From Planctomycetota bacterium (GTDB taxonomy: Bacteria > Planctomycetota > UBA1135 > GCA-002686595), in the NCBI GenBank assembly GCA_029212955.1, contig JARGOW010000064.1:253-11184 (forward strand): a stretch of DNA of 10,932 nucleotides, read 5' to 3'. Each line of letters opens with the position of its first letter. The first letter of the stretch is position 1. Position numbers and translations under genes: made by a program. The notes below the pieces were generated by a model that worked only from the letters and a program-made list of their open reading frames with translations, ran no database searches and was not told the DNA's origin. Below, in pieces: positions 1 to 6,518 of the stretch.

Positions 1-165
1 GTCCGTGCCGGCGACCCCCGTGCTCCGGCCGCCTTGGAGTCGGCCCTCGCCAGCCACCCCGAGGATCCCGATCTCCTTGGCGTGTCCCAATCCGGGCCTC
101 TCCCCCCCGTCCAAAAGGGATTCCGCCCAGAGGACGGGCGCCACGAAGGGCACGATCACGACTGA
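1..165 (+). CDS. 3' end of a truncated gene, product unknown
   Basis: The first reading frame is open from the window edge to a TGA at 163-165 and encodes 54 residues. In this frame 41 of 54 codons end in G or C, which matches the real genes here, and the residue mix looks like an ordinary soluble protein. The segment around ALASHPEDPDLLG would suit the end of an alpha-helical or TPR-like domain. The tail is rich in His and Asp and ends HEGHDHD, which could bind metal, but that is only a suggestion. No family can be assigned from this fragment. A longer open frame in another phase (5-259) has a Pro/Ser/Thr/Arg-rich composition typical of a frame shadow. Confidence 0.5.
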   Translation, partial: VRAGDPRAPAALESALASHPEDPDLLGVSQSGPLPPVQKGFRPEDGRHEGHDHD

Positions 166-466
166 GCGGACTACTTTGCCCACTCGTCTGGGAGGCCCGC
201 AACCGCCCTGGCGGCCCCTTGGAGCCTGCCCACAGTGCCCAAGTCACTCGGGTGCGTAGATTCGTGGGAACCCGTCCGGCTGTCCCTGGTTGAGGAGGTC
301 GATTCCCGACCCGTCCCAATCACTTTGGACCGGGTATCATTCCCGGGGAACATGGGAGGGGTATAGACCGTCCCATGCTCAGCCTAAGGGTATGCGTTAT
401 GTATGCCCACACCCCTGGCGCATCTCTCCCTCCTTCCGCGATCTTCGGCGATAACCCAATCACCCA
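166..466. other. Intergenic leader before the secreted pair
   Basis: This 301-base stretch has no convincing gene on either strand; the open frames crossing it are low-complexity or run antisense to the next gene. It holds three short inverted repeats in a row: GGTCG/CGACC at 297-301 and 307-311, CCGGG/CCCGG at 330-334 and 342-346, and CATGGGA/TCCCATG at 351-357 and 371-377. None has a T-run, so they are not clear terminators. They may be folds in the 5' untranslated region of the following operon or chance in GC-rich DNA. I see no promoter that I would defend. Confidence 0.4.
351..377 (+). repeat. 7-bp inverted repeat in the leader
   Basis: CATGGGA at 351-357 is mirrored perfectly by TCCCATG at 371-377 with a 13-base spacer. 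It lies about 90 bases before the start of the secreted-protein gene. It could be an operator or a leader hairpin. There is no U-tract, so an intrinsic terminator is unlikely. The function is unknown. Confidence 0.3.
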
Positions 467-1021
467 ATGAAACGATTTACACCCAAAACCCTCCTTTTGG
501 CGGCTGCCCTTGTGGCCGGCATTGGCACCTATGGAGAGGCCCAGATCCTCAAGGTGGACCTGGGACAAATGGTAGCTAACACCGACGGAGCCGTCTTCGG
601 CACCATCATCGACCAAGAAACCATCCGCATCGATCACCCGGTCGACGGTCCCGAGCTGTACTACACCACCCTCACCATCAAGGGAACCGACTTGGCTTCC
701 AACAAGCCCACCGTGGTTAGCGTCAGCTTCCCCGGCGGCTTTATCGATGCTGAGAACGGAGTTTACAACTCCGAGGCTCCCTCCAAGGACGTGATCGCGG
801 TCGGCAAGGAAGTCGTCGCATTCCACCTGTGGAGCGACAATATGGGTGGCGACTTCGCCTCCAACGCCCTTTACGCCTCCCATGGCGGTGTGTACTCGAC
901 CTTCAAGAGCAAGGGGAACGTCATCGTTCAGGGTCGTGGAGCTGGCTATGCCATCACCACCAACACCCACCTGACAAGCCTGCAAGGCAACATTCAGGCC
1001 CTCAACACCGAACAGCGCTAA
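467..1021 (+). CDS. Secreted protein, probable partner of the adjacent metalloprotease
   Basis: This encodes a 184-residue exported protein. The N-terminus is a clear Sec signal peptide: basic MKRFTPK, a Leu/Ala-rich core at about 8-20, and likely cleavage near GEA-Q at about 25. The mature part is a single small domain with almost no Cys. Its landmarks are VANTDGAVFGTI (36-47), the YYTTLTIKG segment (65-73), a Pro-Gly-Gly at 89-91, AVGKEVVAFHLW (111-122) and a Gly-rich turn near 139-146. From memory, small secreted proteins with this order of motifs (an 'aD.vv.G.v' start, 'T..l.v...lkG', 'PGG', 'vG.evv.fl') often sit next to bacterial matrixins. I cannot name a family and claim no enzyme activity. 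The downstream protease gene starts 18 bases after the stop, so the two are almost surely co-transcribed. Possible roles are folding helper, inhibitor or substrate-binding partner. No Shine-Dalgarno is obvious; the ATG at 467 is chosen because the signal peptide begins there. Confidence 0.85.
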   Translation: MKRFTPKTLLLAAALVAGIGTYGEAQILKVDLGQMVANTDGAVFGTIIDQETIRIDHPVDGPELYYTTLTIKGTDLASNKPTVVSVSFPGGFIDAENGVYNSEAPSKDVIAVGKEVVAFHLWSDNMGGDFASNALYASHGGVYSTFKSKGNVIVQGRGAGYAITTNTHLTSLQGNIQALNTEQR

Positions 1022-1039
1022 GCCTAGGAGACCCATCCA

Positions 1040-2398
1040 ATGAAACTCTCACTTATCGCTCCCCCGGTTCTCGCCCTCGCGGTGGCAGCCATCTTTACGG
1101 GCGGCAACACCACGGAAGGCTACGACCTGATCGGTCACAACCTGAGCCTCAGCCAGCGCGACTTCCGCGTGAACAACAACCTCACCGCTGCGGGCGCCAA
1201 TAACAACAACACGCCCCACGCCAACTTCCCCGATGCCCAGGGCTTTGTCATGGCCATGTGGAAGGGCGCCATCGAATGGGGCAGCTTGCTCCACGGCGAC
1301 GGCGGCGGCGACACCACCCAGAACCTAGGTTTGGGATCGGGTGCAGCCAACTTCGACGCGTCCTTCCAGGGCGAAACGACTGCAATCGGCAACCTGGGCG
1401 ACAACATCTGCTCCGGTCTCGACGGCAATTCGGGCGGCGTTTTGGCATTTGCTGAAATCACCGGATCCGGTGCTTGGCGCATGCGCTTCTACCAGGGTTG
1501 GAACTGGGCCGACGGTCCGGGCTCCATCGGCTTCAGCCAAATGGACCTGCAAAGCGTGGCAACCCACGAGTACGGGCACTGCCTGGGCCTGGGTCACTCC
1601 GGAACCGGAGCTGCGACCATGGCTCCCACGGCCGCCAACGGCCAAACCGGCCCCCGCTCCATTCACGCCGATGATATCGCTGGCCTCCAGGCCATTTACG
1701 GCGCCGCATCCGCAACCAAGCCCACGATCTCCGGGCTTTCCCTGTCGGGTAGCACGTTGACCATCACCGGAACCAACTTCGACGCCACCGGCAACCAGGT
1801 TTGGTTCACGCGCGCCAACAACCAAGGCAATGGAACCCCGTTGAAGGCAACGAACGTTCCCTCCACGGGCGGCGGCACCCAAATCGTTGTGGCCGTGCCC
1901 AACGATGTGCGTACCGGCGGCGACGTGCTTGTGCAAAAGTCAGGCAACGCGCACAGCTCCCTGTCCAACGCCTATCCCGCCGACCTTTCGGGGAGCATTT
2001 GCAGTGGACCCACCAATGTCTGCTTCTCGTTCCCGAACTCCACCGGCAACATCGGCCAACTGTCCATCACCGGCTCCCAGAACGTGGCCGCCAACGACAC
2101 CGTGCTCTTCGGTTCCCAACTGCCCGCGGGCCAGTTCGGAATCTTCCTGTACGGCCAAGGCTTCACCGGAACCACCATCAGCCAGGGCGTCTTCTGCCTT
2201 GGCGGTGCTCCCTTCTACCGCCTCCCCATCGTTCAAACGGATCCCTTCGGCTTCGTGAACTACGCACTGGACCTGACCAACATGCCCCTGGGCGGAGACA
2301 TCAGCCAAGGCGAAACGTGGAACTTCCAGTTGTGGCACCGCGAGAATGGCGGCAACAGCAACTTCTCCGAGACCCTCGCCTACCCCTTCTGCAACTAA
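1040..2398 (+). CDS. Secreted matrixin-like zinc metalloprotease with IPT/TIG and C-terminal domains
   Basis: This encodes a 452-residue exported metzincin peptidase (matrixin, M10-like). A hydrophobic signal segment spans about 2-20, though the cleavage site is unclear. The catalytic domain runs from about 28 to 222. The zinc motif HEYGHCLGLGH lies at 176-186, with ligands H176, H180 and H186 and general base E177. The Met-turn is M194 in ATMAP, and the domain closes with DDIAGLQAIYG (211-221). Residues about 226-312 look like an IPT/TIG immunoglobulin-like domain (PTISGLSLSGSTLTITGTNF). Residues about 317-452 form a Cys-containing beta domain with LPAGQFGIFLYG (361-372) and ETWNFQLWHRE (425-435), a tail I associate with planctomycete secreted proteins. 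No PRCG-type cysteine-switch propeptide is visible. C181 directly follows a zinc ligand, and C124 is the only other Cys in the catalytic domain. An AGGAG ribosome site lies at 1026-1030, nine bases before the ATG. It is probably translated with the upstream secreted partner. Confidence 0.92.
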   Translation: MKLSLIAPPVLALAVAAIFTGGNTTEGYDLIGHNLSLSQRDFRVNNNLTAAGANNNNTPHANFPDAQGFVMAMWKGAIEWGSLLHGDGGGDTTQNLGLGSGAANFDASFQGETTAIGNLGDNICSGLDGNSGGVLAFAEITGSGAWRMRFYQGWNWADGPGSIGFSQMDLQSVATHEYGHCLGLGHSGTGAATMAPTAANGQTGPRSIHADDIAGLQAIYGAASATKPTISGLSLSGSTLTITGTNFDATGNQVWFTRANNQGNGTPLKATNVPSTGGGTQIVVAVPNDVRTGGDVLVQKSGNAHSSLSNAYPADLSGSICSGPTNVCFSFPNSTGNIGQLSITGSQNVAANDTVLFGSQLPAGQFGIFLYGQGFTGTTISQGVFCLGGAPFYRLPIVQTDPFGFVNYALDLTNMPLGGDISQGETWNFQLWHRENGGNSNFSETLAYPFCN

Positions 2399-2426
2399 CA
2401 GAAGATCCGGCAGGACTTGGACCCCG

Positions 2427-2468
2427 GGCGGGGCCGGGGGTGCAACCCGCCGGCCCCGCCAATTTTTT
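2427..2468 (+). terminator. Intrinsic terminator after the protease gene
   Basis: GGCGGGGCCGG at 2427-2437 pairs perfectly over 11 bp with CCGGCCCCGCC at 2450-2460. Three further G-C pairs are possible inside past a one-base bulge, leaving the loop TGCAA. Six T residues at 2463-2468 follow two bases later. It lies 28 bases past the protease stop codon and ends the secreted-pair transcript. Confidence 0.93.
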
Positions 2469-2746
2469 ATCGGAAAGGGCCCTCGGTTTTGGACCCCATT
2501 AGGCGGCCAACGTGACGCCCCCTCCAGGTAGGCCAGCGGATTCGGGGCCCATGGATCGAGCCCATCCGAACCCTGAATCGAATCGGGAACCCATGGGCTG
2601 ATCGGTAGCAGCGGCCCTTGCTGACCTTCTTCGAAGGCTCTACGGACAAGTCGTGCGCAAGGTTGCCGTTCAATTGGTGACAAGCAGGCCCGTTGCTGCT
2701 AACTATGCTTTCCCGTTCACTCCCGCTTGGAACGGTCCCCAAGCCA
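2469..2746. other. Intergenic region before the TMTC-like gene
   Basis: Between the terminator and the chosen start of the next gene there are 278 bases with no credible open frame on either strand. The main structure is the interrupted inverted repeat at 2554-2603, listed separately. The promoter of the large membrane-protein gene should lie here, but I see no pair of boxes worth calling. The motif GCCCAT occurs twice as a direct repeat near 2548 and 2560. Confidence 0.45.
2554..2603 (+). repeat. Interrupted 11-bp inverted repeat
   Basis: GATC-G-AGCCCAT at 2554-2565 can pair with ATGGGCTGATC at 2593-2603, giving 11 base pairs with one bulged G and a 27-base spacer. It lies well past the upstream terminator and about 145 bases before the next ATG, so it is likely in the promoter or 5' untranslated region. 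No T-run follows it. It could be a leader fold or protein-binding site. The pairing is seen directly; any role is inference. Confidence 0.45.
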
Positions 2747-5512
2747 ATGAATCGACCTCAGACAATCCCCGCCATCCTGTTCGCAGCCTTTGCGGGTCTG
2801 CTGGCCATCGCCCTTTGGGCCGTATACGGAGCCTCCGTTTTGGATCACGGGTACATCTACGATGACCAGCTGCTGATCCTGAACAACCCAAGATTGACCG
2901 ATCTTTGGGCCCCCTTGCGACTGTGGGATGCGCCGCTATGGCAATTCCCCGACTCGATGAATACCCGGCCAACGGGTTTCTGGAGACCGCTGACCTTGCA
3001 GGTTCTGGCCTTCGCCCGCGGCTTGTCGGGCGGGGATGCGTGGGGCCCGCACATGGCCTCCTTGATCATCCACTGGCTGGCAGCCCTGGCCGCCGTGAAG
3101 CTCGCCCTGCGGCTTGGCATGTCCGGGGTGGTAGCCATATCCGTGGGTGTACTTTTCGCCCTTCACCCGGTTCAAGTCCAATCCGTGGCCTGGGCCGCGT
3201 CGATCAACGACCCCCTGCTGGGCCTGTTTTCCCTGGTGGCCCTCAACGCCCACATTCAATGGCTGCACCAGAAGGATCGCAAATCCCTGGCCGTGGCGGT
3301 GATCGCCTTCGCGCTAGCGTTGCTGAGCAAGGAACAAGCTGTCGCCGTCTTACCCCTGGCTGGAATTCTTGGCTGGTGGCAACTGGGCGCCAATAAAGAG
3401 AGTCTACGGAGCGGGGCCCAGGGCTTGATCCCCATGTTGTTGGTCTTGGCGGTGTATCTGGGTCTGCGCATGCATGTGTTCGGGGCCTGGACCGCAGGCT
3501 TGGGCGGAGCCATTGTGGATTTCAATCTGTCCACAGCCCGCGGCTTTTCGTTCCAAGGGGAACTGCTGGGTACCTTTGCTCAGATGCTGGCTTGGCCCCT
3601 AGAATTGCCCTTCTTCCGGGGAGTGCAGCCCGAAGTTCCCGACGGGGATTCCCGGGTTCAGATCGCCAACCTCATCGCCATCGCTTGGGCTGCAGTCCTT
3701 TTCCTTACGGCGAGCCGAAAGCAATGGCGCACCGCATTCTTGCTGCTAATGCCGGCGCTTTGGGTGGCCCCCCAGGTCATCAACTACGAATCCGCGGGCG
3801 CCTTCCCTCAAAGCGACCGGTACCTGTATCTGCCTGTGTTCGCCTTTGCAGCCCTGGTAGCCCTGCTGATCGCCAGGTTGAAGAGGCCGGGTCTGATCGC
3901 CGTCCCCGTGGTCGTCATCGCCGCTCTGTATGGGGCCCAAAGCCACAAACTATTGGCCCCCTACAGCGACAACATCAGCTTTTTCCGCGCTGCGATCAAG
4001 GACAGCCCCACCGTTCCCGTGGGTTACTGGAGTCTCGGTCGGGAACTCCTCGGTGAATACAAGCGCGAGCAAAAGGTCGAATACGTGCACGAGGCCTTGA
4101 TGCTCTACTGGCAATGTCTGGTGCTCGGACACGACTACGGGGACCGCGCCCCCAAGCTGGGACCCGAGGCCTCGGTCAAAGACCGCCTGAATGAACTCGA
4201 ACCCCTCTTGACGGGTGGAGCCACCAAGATCAAGCCCGATCGAACCGTCATGGTTTCCGTGGAGGACCGCTTCCAAGGCAACATGGGCCAGGGTTGGGCT
4301 TTGACCTTCATCGGTGAACTTCCGCCCCAGTTCGACCACAATCCGGGCATTGAGGTGTTTACCCAAATCGTGGAGGGATTCCCCCACCGCCACGAAGCCT
4401 GGATCGGCCTGGGAATGGCCTACCTTTCCGCCCAGCGGTTGGACGAGGCCGAGAAAGCCGTTTCCCAGTCGATTCAAATCAACCGGGCCAACCCCGAAGC
4501 CTGGTTCGCACTGGGCGAAATCCTGCGCAAACGTGGCGATTACCGGGGAGCCAGAAACGCCTACGCGGAAGCCCGAACCTTCCGAATCAACAGCATCAAG
4601 GATCACTTGGAAGTGGTTCGCTGCTTGATCGACGGTGGCGAAGTGGATGCGGCGGACGTCGAAATTGAGCCCTTGATCGAAGAGCACGGGGAGCGTCCGG
4701 AAGTGTTGTACCTGCGCGGAATGCTGGCCGCTGTTCGGGGTCAATGGCCCAGCTCCCTGAACTTCTTCGACCAGGTGCTCACGGCCGAACCGCTCAATAC
4801 CGACGCCCATCTGCAACGCGGGAAGGTGTTGACCCAATTGGGACGCACCACCGAAGCCGTCGCCGCACTCGGCCGTGTTTGCGAACTCGACAGCCGAAAC
4901 TTCGAAGCCCACTCCATGCTGGGCAGCGTGCTCCTACTCGACGCGCAAACCGAAGATCAGGCACGCCAATACCTCCAGAGGGCCTACGGCCTCGGCGTCC
5001 CCGGCGTGGCCCGCGCACGGGTCCAAAGCCAGCTCCTGCAGTGGTTCAAGGACAGCGAAAGCACGCTCATGTCCTACATGCACATGGACGAAGCCAGGGG
5101 CGATTTCGAAGCTTGCCTCTTCTGGATCGAAGCCTTGATGCAGATCCCCGAGCCTTGGAAAGGTCTTCCAGACAGCATCGCTCGCATGGCGACGGTACAC
5201 CTGACGGCGGGCAATAGCCTGCGGTCCTTGGGTGAAAAGGAGCGCGCGGTCGCGGCATTCCAGGAATCCATACGTCTGTATGAAGCCCAATTCTGGGCCC
5301 GATTCAACCTGGGTGAACTGCTGGTTGAATTGGAGCGCTTCAATGAAGCCGTGCCCCACCTGGAGCGCGCCATGGAAACCATCGAACAGGTTCCAGCAAA
5401 GGAAGGCCTCAGGCGCGCGGTTCGCACAACCTTGGGCCGGGTCCTAGAACTCGCCAAATCCAGGGGCCCTGAATTGATGGGACCTGCGCCCGTCGCTCCC
5501 AGCGGCGACTAG
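2747..5512 (+). CDS. TMTC/GT-C-like integral membrane protein with C-terminal TPR repeats
   Basis: This 921-residue protein has an N-terminal multispanning membrane half and a C-terminal helical-repeat half. Residues 1-400 hold roughly ten to twelve hydrophobic spans (for example 9-28, 104-121, 127-142, 145-168, 180-194, 226-245, 304-321, 362-377, 381-396). The first extracytoplasmic loop carries YIYDDQ with the acidic pair D39-D40. Further family marks are WRPL (79-82), LFALHPVQVQSVAW (136-149), LLSKEQ (192-197) and SDRYLYLP (356-363). This order is typical of bacterial TMTC-like proteins, relatives of GT-C lipid-linked-sugar glycosyltransferases in which the loop acidic pair is catalytic. 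From about 550 on there are several TPR-like units (about 550-616, 688-721, 849-882), probably outside the membrane. Protein O-glycosylation is the likely role, but donor and acceptor cannot be read from sequence. The frame can begin at TTG 2693 or ATG 2705. I chose ATG 2747 because it puts a short polar tail directly before the first membrane span. It stands alone and converges on the minus-strand pyrK-like gene. Confidence 0.85.
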   Translation: MNRPQTIPAILFAAFAGLLAIALWAVYGASVLDHGYIYDDQLLILNNPRLTDLWAPLRLWDAPLWQFPDSMNTRPTGFWRPLTLQVLAFARGLSGGDAWGPHMASLIIHWLAALAAVKLALRLGMSGVVAISVGVLFALHPVQVQSVAWAASINDPLLGLFSLVALNAHIQWLHQKDRKSLAVAVIAFALALLSKEQAVAVLPLAGILGWWQLGANKESLRSGAQGLIPMLLVLAVYLGLRMHVFGAWTAGLGGAIVDFNLSTARGFSFQGELLGTFAQMLAWPLELPFFRGVQPEVPDGDSRVQIANLIAIAWAAVLFLTASRKQWRTAFLLLMPALWVAPQVINYESAGAFPQSDRYLYLPVFAFAALVALLIARLKRPGLIAVPVVVIAALYGAQSHKLLAPYSDNISFFRAAIKDSPTVPVGYWSLGRELLGEYKREQKVEYVHEALMLYWQCLVLGHDYGDRAPKLGPEASVKDRLNELEPLLTGGATKIKPDRTVMVSVEDRFQGNMGQGWALTFIGELPPQFDHNPGIEVFTQIVEGFPHRHEAWIGLGMAYLSAQRLDEAEKAVSQSIQINRANPEAWFALGEILRKRGDYRGARNAYAEARTFRINSIKDHLEVVRCLIDGGEVDAADVEIEPLIEEHGERPEVLYLRGMLAAVRGQWPSSLNFFDQVLTAEPLNTDAHLQRGKVLTQLGRTTEAVAALGRVCELDSRNFEAHSMLGSVLLLDAQTEDQARQYLQRAYGLGVPGVARARVQSQLLQWFKDSESTLMSYMHMDEARGDFEACLFWIEALMQIPEPWKGLPDSIARMATVHLTAGNSLRSLGEKERAVAAFQESIRLYEAQFWARFNLGELLVELERFNEAVPHLERAMETIEQVPAKEGLRRAVRTTLGRVLELAKSRGPELMGPAPVAPSGD

Positions 5513-5581
5513 GCCCGACCGCACTGCACCGACCCGAATTCTAAGCCTGAGTGGATTCGAGCCGGGCTGCGGAAAAGCGCT

Positions 5582-6406
5582 CTAAACGTGAACAGCGGTC
5601 GAGGCAAACACCGGGCCGTCCACACAGCACTTGGCCACGGGCCAATCGCCGAACGGCCCATCCTCGGTAGTCCCCACGGCGCACCCGTTGCAGATTCCCA
5701 CTCCGCAGCCCATGTAGGTTTCCAGGGAGATCCAAGACTCGAACCCGTTCTTGTCCGCGAAAGCCACGACGGCCTTCATCATAGGATCGGGCCCGCATGT
5801 GAAGACTTGAACGGGTCCGTTCTGGGCCTCTAGCATGCTTTCGCAGGCCTGAACCACGTTCCCATGAAATCCTTCGGTGCCGTCGTCGGTGGCGGCCACC
5901 ACATTCACGCCCAGCTCCCGAAAGAGATCCAGGTCGTAGAGGAAGCCCTTGGTCCGGCCCCCATATACGAAGGTGATCAGCTCCGGAGCCACGCCCTGGG
6001 CCACGGCCTGCTGGATGGCCATGTAGAAGGGCGCTGATCCGATTCCACCTCCCACGAACCATTTGGCGCTGCCATCGGCCTTCCAGGCCGGCCAGCCGTT
6101 GCCAAGGGGCCCCACGACCAGCACCGGCTCACCCACACGGGTTTTCGCCAGGGCCTGGGTGCCCTTGCCCAGGGTCTTGACCAGGAATTCCAGGGCCCCG
6201 TTTTCATCCTGGCGATAGACCGAGAAGGGTCTGGGAATGGCCGGGGACAGGTCGTCCTCCCGGCGCAGCATGAAAAATCGCCCCGCCGCCAGGGCCGGGA
6301 ATGGCTCGGGGAACGTCACGCCGAGCACGAACGCGTCGTCTCCAACCGGCCGAAGGGACTGGACCGTGGCCGATTGGACCTGGGTGTCGCTGGGGGGAGC
6401 TGCCAT
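5582..6406 (-). CDS. pyrK: Dihydroorotate dehydrogenase electron transfer subunit (PyrK-like, FAD and [2Fe-2S])
   Basis: This 274-residue protein resembles PyrK, which passes electrons from class 1B dihydroorotate dehydrogenase (PyrD) to NAD+ in pyrimidine synthesis. The ferredoxin-reductase fold is clear. RPFSVY (59-64) is the FAD-binding R-x-[FY]-[ST] motif, and GGGIGSAPFY (119-128) starts the nucleotide-binding domain. CGPDPMMKAV (204-213) follows, then a C-terminal [2Fe-2S] site with C234, C239, C242 and C261 (C260 is adjacent) in the PyrK order CX4CX2C...CxDGPVF. The length fits the family. The start is the ATG whose complement is 6404-6406, beginning MAAPPSD. The frame stays open upstream to about 7000, but that part is antisense to the ABC-F gene and low in domain sense. 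No pyrD lies beside it, so it is transcribed alone here. Other ferredoxin-NAD reductases share the fold, but the Cys pattern with CVDGPVF favours PyrK. Confidence 0.88.
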   Translation of the reverse strand: MAAPPSDTQVQSATVQSLRPVGDDAFVLGVTFPEPFPALAAGRFFMLRREDDLSPAIPRPFSVYRQDENGALEFLVKTLGKGTQALAKTRVGEPVLVVGPLGNGWPAWKADGSAKWFVGGGIGSAPFYMAIQQAVAQGVAPELITFVYGGRTKGFLYDLDLFRELGVNVVAATDDGTEGFHGNVVQACESMLEAQNGPVQVFTCGPDPMMKAVVAFADKNGFESWISLETYMGCGVGICNGCAVGTTEDGPFGDWPVAKCCVDGPVFASTAVHV

Positions 6407-6518
6407 GGGCACAGTGTAACGGGGGCTCCTGGCGTGCCCAGCCAAACCCGCCCAAGACGCAATATTCCGGGCTAAAATTGCCGCCGGGACCCCGGTGCAC
6501 ATTAATCTGCTGGCCACC
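6407..6518. promoter_or_regulatory. Divergent intergenic region between pyrK and the ABC-F gene
   Basis: These 112 bases separate two divergent starts, so they should hold promoters for both strands. TAAAAT at 6473-6478 is a possible -10 box for the ABC-F direction, in a locally A/T-richer patch (6461-6479). I see no matching -35 box. There is no clear ribosome site before either start. Confidence 0.3.

Noticed and set aside
5..259. 84-codon plus-strand open frame at the left edge
   Set aside because: Its Pro/Thr/Ser/Arg-rich translation looks like a frame shadow; the alternative frame ending at 165 has better codon use.
320..1036. 238-codon minus-strand open frame across the secreted protein gene
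   Set aside because: It is antisense to a gene with a clear signal peptide and shows only the Gly/Val/Asp-rich content expected from reverse reading of GC-biased codons.
2693..2746. Upstream TTG or ATG 2705 start for the TMTC-like gene
   Set aside because: These add 14 to 18 residues before the natural membrane-protein beginning, with no ribosome site to favour them.
3950..4912. 320-codon minus-strand open frame inside the TMTC-like gene
   Set aside because: It lies wholly antisense to a gene with recognisable family motifs and TPR repeats, and has no motif of its own.
5513..5581. Possible bidirectional terminator between the convergent genes
   Set aside because: Only 5-bp arms (CGAAT at 5535-5539 with ATTCG at 5555-5559) and no T-run on either strand were seen.
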